Shown one piece after another: positions 43,597 to 51,716 of a stretch of DNA of 64,000 nt (position 1 is the stretch's first letter; each line of letters begins with the position of its first letter). The position numbers and the translations under genes are program-made. Where the stretch lies: NCBI GenBank assembly GCA_026391455.1, contig JAPLEH010000001.1, positions 152,322 to 216,321 of the forward strand, in the 5' to 3' direction. Source of the stretch: Bacteroidota bacterium. GTDB lineage: Bacteria > Bacteroidota > Bacteroidia > Chitinophagales > Chitinophagaceae. The notes beneath the pieces were generated by a model. That model did not search any database. It was not told the origin of the DNA and saw nothing but the letters and a program-made list of their open reading frames with translations.

Positions 43597-44847
43597 ATGA
43601 AGCAAGTTTACTTGTTGCTATTTATTGGTAGCTGCAGTTGCGGAGCACTGGCACAACCACAGTCTGTCGCACATATCATCACCTGTATCAGCATCGTGGA
43701 TAAACAAGGCATCCCACTTGCATTAGGCAGCGATTCGGTGGAAACAGCACTGTTTCCCGCTGTATATGTGTACCCCGATAGGAATGCAAGGGATTTTACA
43801 GAAACTATCCGAAAAGATGAAGAAAGCAATAAATTATATTTTGAAAATTTTGCCGGCAGATCAACTGTAAGCCGGCCTCCTTTCAAAAATGATTATTTTA
43901 TTATAAGCGGGTATACCCGGGAAATACTGGTGAGGAGATGGGTTGATGACAATGAAGAGTCCATGCGGATTATTTTTTTAAACAATAAGGGGAGAACCGA
44001 CAGTACGGCTATAACAACTTACTTACTGGAGAATATTATTTTTTCTCCCGGAACCTATGAAGTTGATTGTAATAAAACAGGCAACGTACAAAAAGGAATT
44101 TATGCAAATATTCTCCCGCTTAAAATGTATAGTGTAAAAACTGCATTGAAACCAAGGACAGCAATTAAGATCAAACCTGGACGAATTTCGCAATACCAGT
44201 CTCTCGATTTTGAATTTTACGCGAATAATTTATTTATTCAGCATGAAGGCTTTTGTGGACCGCCAGATGGAACAATTTATGGCAAAGGGGTTTATAAAGT
44301 ATCAGGAACAGGTGTTACACTTTACTACAAAAAACCCGCAGATAAAAAAACCGGCAGTTCAACGGGTGCGACAATTGTTAAGAAGAATATTACCGGCAGC
44401 CAGGATCATCAACTCAGCATCGCTGTTTCAGATAATAACGGTGAGCCCGTACCCGGCGCAAACATTCTAATTAAAGGTACCCGCCGGGGCATGGCTACAG
44501 ATATGATCGGCAACGCTGTTATGACAATAAATAAACAAGAGTTAAACAGCTTTATTGTACTGACTATCGGGGCTATTGGTTATAAAACCATTGAAATTCC
44601 TGTTGGAGAACCGGCCAGCTACCAGGTAAACTGTATACTGGACATGAATACGGGCGATAGGTATATTGATTCCGGTTTCGTTAAAAAAGGAGTCTTTACA
44701 GATTTTACCCCCGGTTATTTAGGTATTTACTGGCTGCAGCCCGGAGAAGAATTTGATATTACCAACCAGGAACAAATGAGCCGCCGGGAATTTTATTATA
44801 ACAGGAAGGTAAAGCAAAGGCCCATGGTAAGAATTTGCCCGGATTAA
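43597..44847 (+). CDS. Secreted protein with carboxypeptidase-regulatory-like domain
   Basis: A 416-residue protein with a signal peptide ending near GALAQ. The first 260 residues have no family I recognise (FAGRSTVSRPPFKNDYFIISG, FSPGTYEVDCNKTGNVQKGI). At about 268-350 a regulatory-like beta sandwich appears: LSIAVSDNNGEPVPGANILIKGT, GMATDMIGNAVMTIN, IGAIGYKTIEIPVG. The C-terminal 60 residues are rich in Arg, Tyr and Gln. It starts 15 bp after the previous gene, so the two are probably one transcription unit of unknown role. Confidence 0.68.
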   Translation: MKQVYLLLFIGSCSCGALAQPQSVAHIITCISIVDKQGIPLALGSDSVETALFPAVYVYPDRNARDFTETIRKDEESNKLYFENFAGRSTVSRPPFKNDYFIISGYTREILVRRWVDDNEESMRIIFLNNKGRTDSTAITTYLLENIIFSPGTYEVDCNKTGNVQKGIYANILPLKMYSVKTALKPRTAIKIKPGRISQYQSLDFEFYANNLFIQHEGFCGPPDGTIYGKGVYKVSGTGVTLYYKKPADKKTGSSTGATIVKKNITGSQDHQLSIAVSDNNGEPVPGANILIKGTRRGMATDMIGNAVMTINKQELNSFIVLTIGAIGYKTIEIPVGEPASYQVNCILDMNTGDRYIDSGFVKKGVFTDFTPGYLGIYWLQPGEEFDITNQEQMSRREFYYNRKVKQRPMVRICPD

Positions 44848-44980
44848 ACCGGAACACAGCCCGCTGTTGTAAAATTGTTCAACTTTTTAAGTATCAGCTC
44901 TGGTAGTATCAACTGCCATTTTATAAAAACAGCAAACCTATTGTAAACAAATTCCGAAATTTGACGTTATTTAAATTATT

Positions 44981-45142
44981 ATGGGAGTTTGGAAACAAAT
45001 ATCAGAATATCTCTACCTCCGGAAAAAAGACCCGGACCGACCCAAAGAAAAATGGATCGGCTATATGCACGGTATTAACCGCATCAGCCTCTTTATCTTC
45101 CTGCTTTGCCTGGTGATACTTGCTATAAAGCTGCTCCGGTAA
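44981..45142 (+). CDS. DUF6728-like small membrane protein
   Basis: A 53-codon gene, MGVWKQISEYLYLRKKDPDR at its start, then KEKWIGYMHGINRISLFIFLLCL and one C-terminal membrane helix (about 34-52) ending in LLR. The pattern of a charged amphipathic front, MHGINRIS and a single helix fits the small conserved Chitinophagaceae family DUF6728 as I remember it. Its function is not known. It stands alone between 43597-44847 and the S9 peptidase gene. Confidence 0.75.
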   Translation: MGVWKQISEYLYLRKKDPDRPKEKWIGYMHGINRISLFIFLLCLVILAIKLLR

Positions 45143-45260
45143 GCCCGGTGCCCCTCTAATGCTAACTGCCACTCGCAGAAACCATTCCCGTTGGGCTTTT
45201 CCAGCTTGTCAGAGTTAATTTGCCCTGGTGAATTCCGTCATACCGGCAATTGCTCACCCC

Positions 45261-47474
45261 TTATCGCGCGCCCGGCGGACAATAGGTCTCTATGAACTGA
45301 ATAAAGGTTTTCGCCACATGCTGTACGGTGCCCGGGCCTTCAAATATCCCGTGCGTACGGTTAGGATAGATCATCATATTAAAGGTTTTCCCCTGCTTTA
45401 CCAGTTCATTGATCAGGTTTTCCGCATTTTTATAATGCACATTATCATCACCCGTGCCATGCATATATAGCAAATGCCCTTTTAAGTTTTTGGCATGGGT
45501 AATCGGTGAAGATTCCCTGTACGCATCTGCGTCTTCAGTTGGCAAGCCCATATAGCGCTCCGTATAGATATTGTCGTAAAAATGTTCATCCGTTACCGCC
45601 GATACGGCCACACCGGCTTTATATATATCGGGGTATCGGAAAAGCAGGTTGAGCGTCATGGCTCCGCCGCCGCTCCATCCATGCACTGCCACACGGCTGG
45701 TATCGATAAAATTCCATTTCAGTATTTCTTTTGCCGCCATAGCCTGATCGCGGCTGTTTACCACCCCCAGTTTTTTATATACCGCCATTCGCCAGGCCGT
45801 ACCCTTCATCACGGGCGTGCCGCGGTTATCCATCGCAATACCGATATAGCCACGGGGTATCAGCTCTGCTATATAATTGTTGAAGTCTGGCAGATCATTG
45901 GCTACCGCAGCCGCTGGTTCACCATATACATAAAAAAATACCGGATACTTTTTGGATGCATCAAAGTCTTTGGGCTTTGCCATTATACCATCCATATCTA
46001 TACCATCCACGGTCTTTACTTTTATTTTTTCCAGATTGAAACCCAGATCAGGCGTGGTGAATTTATCTTCTGTAGCCGGATATACTTTTTTATGATCGGG
46101 CAGTTGTACCAGCCGGAAGTTATAATTGCGGGAAATATTGGCATTGGTATGCAATGCAAATTTTGCATCCGGCGAAAAACGATAGGTATTGGTACCATTG
46201 AAAACCGCGGGGGTTACCCTTACTGTATCGGGCTGGTTGATATTTACTTTGTACAGATAGCGTTGCGTACCATCGTAGGGCGTGGCTTCAAAAAAAATAT
46301 CGCCGGTGGTTTGATCCACTTTCAGCAGGCTGGCATCATAGTTTCCTTTAGTCAGCAGTTCTTCCTGCTTCCCATCATGCGATATTTTATATATATGCAG
46401 CCAGCCATCTTTTTCTTTGGTACGAAGAAAATACTTGTAATTGTCGATCCAGGTCCACCAGTTGGCATCCCATTCCAGTAAGTTGAATTGTTCGATCCAG
46501 CCGGTTTCTTGTTTCTCTATGTATATGTTGGTGGCTTTGCCGGTACCGGCATTACACAAATAAAAAGTTGCTTCATTTTGCAGGCGATTCAATTGTACGG
46601 CCATGAGCTCATCATTACCGGCCCAATTCATACGGGGCAGATAATTATTTGCCGGATCACCCGGTATCTGCATCCAGGTTAGTTTTTTAGTAGTAATGTT
46701 GATAGTGCCAATTTTTACAGATGATGGTTTCACCCCGGCTTTCGGATATTCTACCGGTATTACAAAGGGGTACAATGAATCCGTATTGTTGATCATCAGG
46801 TGCCGGGGTATGGTATTGGCATCCACCCGGTAAAAAGCAATGGATTTTCCGGTAGGGCTCCAGCTAAAGCCATCCCTTATACTGAGCTCTTCTTCATATA
46901 CCCAGTCGAACGTACCATTGATAATCTTATCTGAACCATCTTTAGTAAGCTGGGTGATCTTCCAGGTATTCAGGTCTTCCACGTATAAATTATGCAGGCT
47001 CAGATAGGCCACATTTTTATTGTCTGACGAAAATTTGGCAAACTGCAGGGAAGATGACTTAAGCCCTTTGCCGATCTGCCTGCCTTTGCCGGTTTTCATT
47101 TCAAAATACCAATAGTCACCTTTTGAGTTTACACGCCATACCCGTGAGGAATTGGTATAGATGAGGATCTTACTCCGGTCATTATTCCACACGATATTTT
47201 CAATGCGGGTAGTAAGCCCTGCCGCTTTAACCTGCTCTGCTGTCAGCACCAGATTTTTTTCGGTAAGGTTGGAAGCATTGTACACATAAATGCCCTGCTT
47301 TTCAAATACCCAAAAATCATGAGAACCGGGCAGCCATCGGAGACGGTTGATATTTATCTCTCCTTCCGGAGCATCATTTTCTGTGGTAATGCTTTCCGTA
47401 CCTGCCGCCCATGGCTGGGCCAATACACTGATCTGGCAAAGGATCCATGCAGTAAACAATAATACTTTTCTCAT
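45261..47474 (-). CDS. S9 family peptidase, dipeptidyl peptidase IV type
   Basis: Exported serine peptidase that removes N-terminal dipeptides, probably in the periplasm. Signal peptide ends near VLAQP at about 21. Residues about 40-490 form the eight-bladed propeller (GSDKIINGTFDWVYEEELSIRDGFSWSPTGKSIAFYR contains the EE pair that anchors the substrate N-terminus, near 193-196). The alpha/beta hydrolase domain holds HGWSGGGAMTLNLLF with the nucleophile Ser near 603, GTGDDNVHYKNAENL with Asp near 681 and NRTHGIFEG with His near 712. 737 residues is the family norm. It is monocistronic with a 305-bp upstream gap. Confidence 0.94.
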   Translation of the reverse strand: MRKVLLFTAWILCQISVLAQPWAAGTESITTENDAPEGEININRLRWLPGSHDFWVFEKQGIYVYNASNLTEKNLVLTAEQVKAAGLTTRIENIVWNNDRSKILIYTNSSRVWRVNSKGDYWYFEMKTGKGRQIGKGLKSSSLQFAKFSSDNKNVAYLSLHNLYVEDLNTWKITQLTKDGSDKIINGTFDWVYEEELSIRDGFSWSPTGKSIAFYRVDANTIPRHLMINNTDSLYPFVIPVEYPKAGVKPSSVKIGTINITTKKLTWMQIPGDPANNYLPRMNWAGNDELMAVQLNRLQNEATFYLCNAGTGKATNIYIEKQETGWIEQFNLLEWDANWWTWIDNYKYFLRTKEKDGWLHIYKISHDGKQEELLTKGNYDASLLKVDQTTGDIFFEATPYDGTQRYLYKVNINQPDTVRVTPAVFNGTNTYRFSPDAKFALHTNANISRNYNFRLVQLPDHKKVYPATEDKFTTPDLGFNLEKIKVKTVDGIDMDGIMAKPKDFDASKKYPVFFYVYGEPAAAVANDLPDFNNYIAELIPRGYIGIAMDNRGTPVMKGTAWRMAVYKKLGVVNSRDQAMAAKEILKWNFIDTSRVAVHGWSGGGAMTLNLLFRYPDIYKAGVAVSAVTDEHFYDNIYTERYMGLPTEDADAYRESSPITHAKNLKGHLLYMHGTGDDNVHYKNAENLINELVKQGKTFNMMIYPNRTHGIFEGPGTVQHVAKTFIQFIETYCPPGAR

Positions 47475-47779
47475 TCTGGCAATGGTTTTTGAAATGAATT
47501 ATCTTAAATGGTAATCAATTGCTTTTTTGAAATGGCAGCAACTTACCCCTCCAAATCTACCAAAAACTTTCATCTATATGTAGGGATGATTTTATCAATA
47601 ACTCTGCGGGATGTGGTGTTGTTTCCGGTCATCCCCATGAAGGCCGCGCAATTCTATGCTGGTTTCAGTTCTATAATAAACGGCTTCAATTTCCCTGGCT
47701 TTTACAAACAACAACGTGTTCACGTACCAGCATTATTCTATTATATTATTGCCGTTAAACAAACAGCTATTTACGGCAA
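47475..47779. other. Intergenic gap, nothing recognised
   Basis: The 305 bases between the S9 peptidase start and lpxB end contain no RNA, repeat or promoter I can name. An ATG frame at 47508 (93 codons) reaches into lpxB antisense and has no domain features, so I do not call it. Confidence 0.4.
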
Positions 47780-49027
47780 TCAGGAATGATCAGCAATATT
47801 CATTAACCGGGATATTGACAGGGCCGATCGTGCAGAAGCATTTCCGCCTTCTCCCAGCAGGCGTTTCAGATCAGCATAATCATTTTGTATTTTACGTATA
47901 CGTTCTTCATTCGTCAACAGCTCATGCAGTTCTTTTTTCAGGTTATCTACTGTCAGATCATCCTGTATCAGTTCGGTTACCACCAGCCGGTCCATGATCA
48001 GGTTCACCAACGAAATATATTTTACATCCACCAGCCGCTTACCAATCTGATACGAAAGCCAGGAGCCTTTATAGCATACTACTTCCGGTACACTAAAGAG
48101 AGCGGTCTCCAGCGTAGCCGTACCCGAGGTAACCAATGCCGCCGTGGATTGCTTTAGCAATGCATAGGTCTGGTTGGATACATACGATACATTGTGATAA
48201 TCTTTCAGCAGCGCATCATAAAAGCTTTCTTCCATACCCGGCGCTTTCGCTACGATGAACTGGTATTCAGGATAAGATTTACTCACTTCCAGCATCACCG
48301 GCAATTTCTTCAGTATCTCCTGCTTCCGGCTGCCGGGCAATAGGGCGATGATTTTGGGTGACCCGATAGCTATCGGGTGGTGAATGGGCAATGGTGAATG
48401 GTGAATGGTGAATGGTGAATTGTCAATAGGCAACTGTGAACTGTCAACTGCCAACTGAGAACTGTCAATTGCCAACTGAGAACTGCCCACTGCCCACTGC
48501 TCACTCTCCACTATTTCAATCAACGGGTGCCCTACATATTCTACATCCCAATCCCATTTGTTTTTATAATAGTCTTTTTCGAAAGGGAGGATCACGAGCA
48601 TTTTATCAATACATTTTTTCATGCTCTTTACCCGGTTGGCTTTCCAGGCCCATACCTGTGGCGAGATATAGTAGATGATCTTTCGGTGTGTGTTGGTGAA
48701 GAGTGTCTGTTCCTTTGCCCATTTGGCAATGCGTAAGTTGAACCCCGGATAATCCACCAGTATCAGTGCATCGGGATTGAATTGCAGGATATCTTCTTTG
48801 CAAAAAGCCAGGTTGCGGAAAATGGTGCGCAGGTTCATCAGCACTTCGGCAAAGCCCATAAAGGCCAGGTCGCGATAATGTTTTACAAGGGTACCACCGG
48901 CTTCCTGCATTTTATCACCACCCCAGCAGCGGATGATGGCATCGGGATCCGTTTTTTTCAGTTCCCGTATCAGATTGCTTCCGTGCAGATCGCCACTGGC
49001 TTCACCCGCTATGATGTAGTATTTCAT
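47780..49027 (-). CDS. lpxB: Lipid-A-disaccharide synthase with repeat-derived insertion
   Basis: Joins UDP-2,3-diacylglucosamine to lipid X, forming the lipid A disaccharide at the inner membrane. GT19 features are clear: IAGEASGDLHGSNLIREL at about 6-23, WGGDKMQEAGG, DYPGFNLRIAKWAK at about 93-106, YYISPQVWAWKANRVKSMK at about 120-138, KDYYKNKWDWDVEYVGHPLIEIV, LLPGSRKQEI near 229, and SGTATLETALF-type GTATLETAL near 301. The chain is 415 residues, about 35 longer than usual. The excess lies at about residues 174-222, a tract of WAVGSSQLAIDSSQLAVDSS-like units encoded by intergenic-type repeat DNA. This falls in the inter-domain loop and remains in frame. Confidence 0.95.
   Translation of the reverse strand: MKYYIIAGEASGDLHGSNLIRELKKTDPDAIIRCWGGDKMQEAGGTLVKHYRDLAFMGFAEVLMNLRTIFRNLAFCKEDILQFNPDALILVDYPGFNLRIAKWAKEQTLFTNTHRKIIYYISPQVWAWKANRVKSMKKCIDKMLVILPFEKDYYKNKWDWDVEYVGHPLIEIVESEQWAVGSSQLAIDSSQLAVDSSQLPIDNSPFTIHHSPLPIHHPIAIGSPKIIALLPGSRKQEILKKLPVMLEVSKSYPEYQFIVAKAPGMEESFYDALLKDYHNVSYVSNQTYALLKQSTAALVTSGTATLETALFSVPEVVCYKGSWLSYQIGKRLVDVKYISLVNLIMDRLVVTELIQDDLTVDNLKKELHELLTNEERIRKIQNDYADLKRLLGEGGNASARSALSISRLMNIADHS
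48362..48510. repeat. Dispersed repeat inserted in frame within lpxB
   Basis: Starts with ACCCGATAGCTATCGGGT, continues with four tandem GGTGAAT units, then variants of CAACTGTGAACTGTCAACTG and CTGCCCACTGCCCACTGC. It is the same family seen in intergenic DNA at 15828-15925, 50300-50336 and 38408-38443. The inserted length is a multiple of three in effect, since lpxB stays open. Confidence 0.8.
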
Positions 49028-49090
49028 TCGTACACAAAAATACGCCCTGCAGGCATAGTTCAGTTATCTGGTGGGCGGTGTATGGGGGTA

Positions 49091-49387
49091 TCAATTGATA
49101 ATCTTCAATACCAGTATGCCAATACCATAAATAAGGGTAACGATAAAGATCCCTTTGGCCGTATTATCGCGGCTGGTATTTACATAAGCTGTAAACAGAA
49201 TGGCATTGGCCAGCAGGCTCAAAGAGCCGATAGACGTAATCATCCGGTTGTCGTGCATGAAATTATCGAGGAAATCGGAGAAGGCCGAAGAGGGAAACTT
49301 GATAAAATAAATGGCAAGCAATCCCAGCAGCGGCCCCAATAGTCCGAGGGCTAAACCGAGGCGGAGGTTATCTTTGGTGAGGAACAT
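49091..49387 (-). CDS. Small membrane protein, unknown function
   Basis: A 98-residue protein with about three hydrophobic helices (LRLGLALGLLGPLLGLLAIYF at 8-28, MITSIGSLSLLANAILFTAYV at about 50-70, GIFIVTLIYGIGILVLKII at about 79-97). I recognise no family. It lies between surE and lpxB, all on the minus strand: 24 bp after surE ends there is its start, and 63 bp separate it from lpxB. An operon with surE is likely. Confidence 0.7.
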   Translation of the reverse strand: MFLTKDNLRLGLALGLLGPLLGLLAIYFIKFPSSAFSDFLDNFMHDNRMITSIGSLSLLANAILFTAYVNTSRDNTAKGIFIVTLIYGIGILVLKIIN

Positions 49388-49411
49388 GGTGGTGTTGATT
49401 AAGGTAAACGA

Positions 49412-50251
49412 TTATTTCCAGAGCTTTTCGAGTTTAGCCTTTAAAACGTAATTGGTGAGGTCAAATTGTACGGGCACCACACTTATATAATTATTGGCGA
49501 GGGCCCATACGTCGGTATCCTTTCCTTTATCAAAGTTTACAAATTCCCCGGTGAGCCAGTAGTAATGCCTCCCATGGGGATCGTTTCGCTCGATAAAATC
49601 CTCTTCGTATTTGGCATAGGCCTGTTTGCAGATTTTATAGCCTTTGAGTAATTCCGGCGCTACGGCGGGAATATTTACGTTCAGCACGGTGTGTTTATCC
49701 AGTTTGGTAGACAGCATTTTTTCTACAATGATGCGCACGTATTTTCTGGCACCGGTAAAATCAGCATCTATACGGTAGTCGAGCAGGGAAAACCCAACCG
49801 AAGGAATACTCTCGATAGCGGCTTCTACGGCGGCCGACATGGTACCGGAATAGATCACATTGATGCTATGGTTGGCTCCGTGATTGATACCACTGAGGCA
49901 GATATCGGGTTTGCGGTGGAGTACTTTATCAACGGCCAACTTTACACAATCAACGGGTGTACCGGTGCAGGACCAGGTCTCCACATTATCTTCTGTATGC
50001 AGTTTATGCAGGCGCAGCGGGTGGCCGATGGTAATGGCATGGCCCATACCGGACTGTGGTTTATCGGGTGCCACCACCACTATTTTGCCCAGATGTTTTA
50101 CAGCCTCCACGAGGTTTTTGATACCGGGGGCGGTTACGCCGTCATCGTTGGTAATGAGAATAACGGGTCTTTCTTTTTTAACGGAGCTGCTTTTTTTAGC
50201 GGGAGCACTAGTGGCTTTTTTCGGAGTAGTGGGTTTTACTTTTTTTATCAT
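49412..50251 (-). CDS. surE: 5'/3'-nucleotidase SurE
   Basis: Cytoplasmic phosphatase removing phosphates from nucleoside monophosphates and short polyphosphates. From the ATG at 50251 it is 279 residues; an upstream TTG adds three. It begins with a 25-residue Lys/Pro/Ala-rich extension (KKVKPTTPKKATSAPAKKSS), unusual for the family, then the SurE core: VILITNDDGVTAPGIKNL with the metal-binding DD, APDKPQSGMGHAITIG, SCTGTPVDCVKLAV, and SGINHGANHSINVIYSGTMSAAVEA with the catalytic loop. It is followed by a small membrane protein and lpxB. Confidence 0.95.
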   Translation of the reverse strand: MIKKVKPTTPKKATSAPAKKSSSVKKERPVILITNDDGVTAPGIKNLVEAVKHLGKIVVVAPDKPQSGMGHAITIGHPLRLHKLHTEDNVETWSCTGTPVDCVKLAVDKVLHRKPDICLSGINHGANHSINVIYSGTMSAAVEAAIESIPSVGFSLLDYRIDADFTGARKYVRIIVEKMLSTKLDKHTVLNVNIPAVAPELLKGYKICKQAYAKYEEDFIERNDPHGRHYYWLTGEFVNFDKGKDTDVWALANNYISVVPVQFDLTNYVLKAKLEKLWK

Positions 50252-50295
50252 ACCCTGCAAAAATCCCGGTTTTTTCCGGGTTAGCCAAGAGGAAT

Positions 50296-50336
50296 CGGAT
50301 GATAGTGGAAAGTTGAAAGTTGATAGTTGAAAGTGG
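50296..50336. repeat. AAAGTTGATAGTTG-type tract
   Basis: Upstream of surE lies GTGGAAAGTTGAAAGTTGATAG and similar units, the same family as 15828-15925. No gene. Confidence 0.5.
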
Positions 50337-50339
50337 GTG

Positions 50340-50815
50340 AAGCTGTGTATTTATTCGCGCTATTCGTGTAATTAGTGGCTACTCCCGCCGCAGGTTTACC
50401 TGCCGATAGGCGGGCGATCTTGTATTCATCTGTGCCTTTCTGTGTGTATCTGTGGCTAAAACCTCGCCGTAGGCGATTTAGTGGCACGCAGAGTTAAAGA
50501 GGTTAGGAGGAATACCGCCTTTGGCTGTATTATTAGTGCCATTCGTGTAATTAGTGGCTAATCCCGCCGCAGGTTTACCTACCGATAGGCAGGCGATCCT
50601 GTATTCATCTGTGTTTATCTGCGTGAATCTGTGGCTAAAACCTCGCCGGAGGCGATTTAGTGGCACGCAGAGTTAAAGAGGTTAGGAGGAATACCGCCTT
50701 TGGCTGTATTATTAGTGCCATTAGTGTAATTAGTGGCTACTCCCGCCGCAGGTTTACCTGCCGATAGGCAGGCGATTCTGTATTATTAGTGCCATTCGCG
50801 CAATTCGTGGCTAAA
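50340..50815. repeat. 179-bp tandem repeat
   Basis: ATTCGTGTAATTAGTGGCTA or close variants recur at 50362, 50541 and 50720, an exact 179-base period. Each unit contains CCCGCCGCAGGTTTACCTGCCGATAGGC, TGTATTCATCTGTG-like runs, AACCTCGCC(G)AGGCGATTTAGTGGCACGC and GTTAAAGAGGTTAGGAGGAATACCGCC. The third unit is shortened. Small inverted pairs (CCGCAGG/CCTGCCG, CCTCGCC/GGCGA) occur but no gene. Confidence 0.75.
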
Positions 50816-50816
50816 A

Positions 50817-50862
50817 TTTGGTAATTCTAAAATAATTAGTATTTTGCAGCTAATTAAATTAG
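50817..50862 (+). promoter_or_regulatory. Possible promoter and operator of the XRE-S24 gene
   Basis: TTTG at 50817-50820 and TATTTTG at 50840-50846 roughly fit the Bacteroidota pattern. CTAATTAAATTAG at 50850-50862 is a palindrome with its centre eleven bases before the ATG, where an autorepressor could block transcription. Confidence 0.35.
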
Positions 50863-50867
50863 TTACT

Positions 50868-51617
50868 ATGGCCGTTTCAAATCAAAATCTGAAATACCTC
50901 CGCAAACTCCGCGGCTGGACACAGGAAGAATTTGCCAACAAACTGGGCATAAAAAGATCATTGCTGGGTGCCTATGAAGAGGAAAGGGCAGAACCCCGTA
51001 TTGATGTATTGGAAGTAGTGTGTGATATTTTCAAACTCACCCTGGATGAGTTGCTCCGGAAGGACCTGAGCGAAAGTAAAACCAACTATGTGGCCAAGCG
51101 CCGGGCGATGAAGATGGCAATGGGGCGATCAGAGATTCCCTTTGTGCCGGTAAAAGCAGCAGCCGGTTACCTGGCTGGCTATGCCGATCCGGAGTTCATT
51201 GATGAACTGAACACATTCACCCTGCCCATGCTTACCGGTGGCAATTACCGGGCTTTCGAGATCATCGGAGATTCCATGCTCCCCACCCCCAGCGGATCGG
51301 TGATCGTGGGCGAAAAGGTAGCCAGTCTCGAAGACGTAAAGAATAATACCCCCTGTATCGTAGTATCCCGAAATGAAGGAGTGGTCTACAAAAGGGTGCA
51401 GAAGAACATGCGCCAGAAAAATAAGCTGACCCTGGTAAGCGATAATCCCACTTATCATCCCTATACGGTGAACTCCGAAGAGATACTTGAAATGTGGCAG
51501 GCACAGATGGTAATTTCCCGCCCCATTACGCAAAACCGGTGGGATATGAACCAGCTTAGTTCCATGGTTAACAACCTCCAGGAGCAGGTAAGTTCGCTGA
51601 AAAAGCGAATGAATTAG
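50868..51617 (+). CDS. XRE-family regulator with S24/LexA-like peptidase domain
   Basis: A 249-residue two-domain regulator like phage CI and other stress-linked repressors. The ATG at 50868 gives MAVSNQNLKYLRKLRGWTQ; a TTG at 50844 is unlikely. Residues about 6-62 are the helix-turn-helix (KLRGWTQEEFANKLGIKRSLLGAYEEERAEP). From about 135 comes the S24 peptidase/dimerisation domain with EIIGDSMLPTPSGSVIVGEKV, carrying the Ser nucleophile, and NEGVVYKRVQK with the catalytic Lys. Self-cleavage and LexA-like regulation are therefore possible but the Ala-Gly cleavage site is not obvious. A C-terminal coiled-coil (SSMVNNLQEQVSSLKKRM) may aid dimerisation. No phage genes surround it. Confidence 0.9.
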   Translation: MAVSNQNLKYLRKLRGWTQEEFANKLGIKRSLLGAYEEERAEPRIDVLEVVCDIFKLTLDELLRKDLSESKTNYVAKRRAMKMAMGRSEIPFVPVKAAAGYLAGYADPEFIDELNTFTLPMLTGGNYRAFEIIGDSMLPTPSGSVIVGEKVASLEDVKNNTPCIVVSRNEGVVYKRVQKNMRQKNKLTLVSDNPTYHPYTVNSEEILEMWQAQMVISRPITQNRWDMNQLSSMVNNLQEQVSSLKKRMN

Positions 51618-51690
51618 ATGTTTACCCTTAAAAAATGAACGCAATTTTACCCAATTTTCCGGCAGCTAAAAACCCATAAGGAATGTCTAT

Positions 51691-51698
51691 TATCTTTG
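51691..51698 (+). promoter_or_regulatory. TATCTTTG promoter box before DUF5916 gene
   Basis: TATCTTTG is an exact TAnnTTTG match 18 bases before the ATG. No TTG at the usual distance is seen, so the call is tentative. Confidence 0.4.
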
Positions 51699-51716
51699 AT
51701 TCTAGCACATAACTGA

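Noticed and set aside
47508..47789. 93-codon open frame upstream of the S9 peptidase
   Set aside because: No domain, no good start signal, and it ends within lpxB on the other strand.
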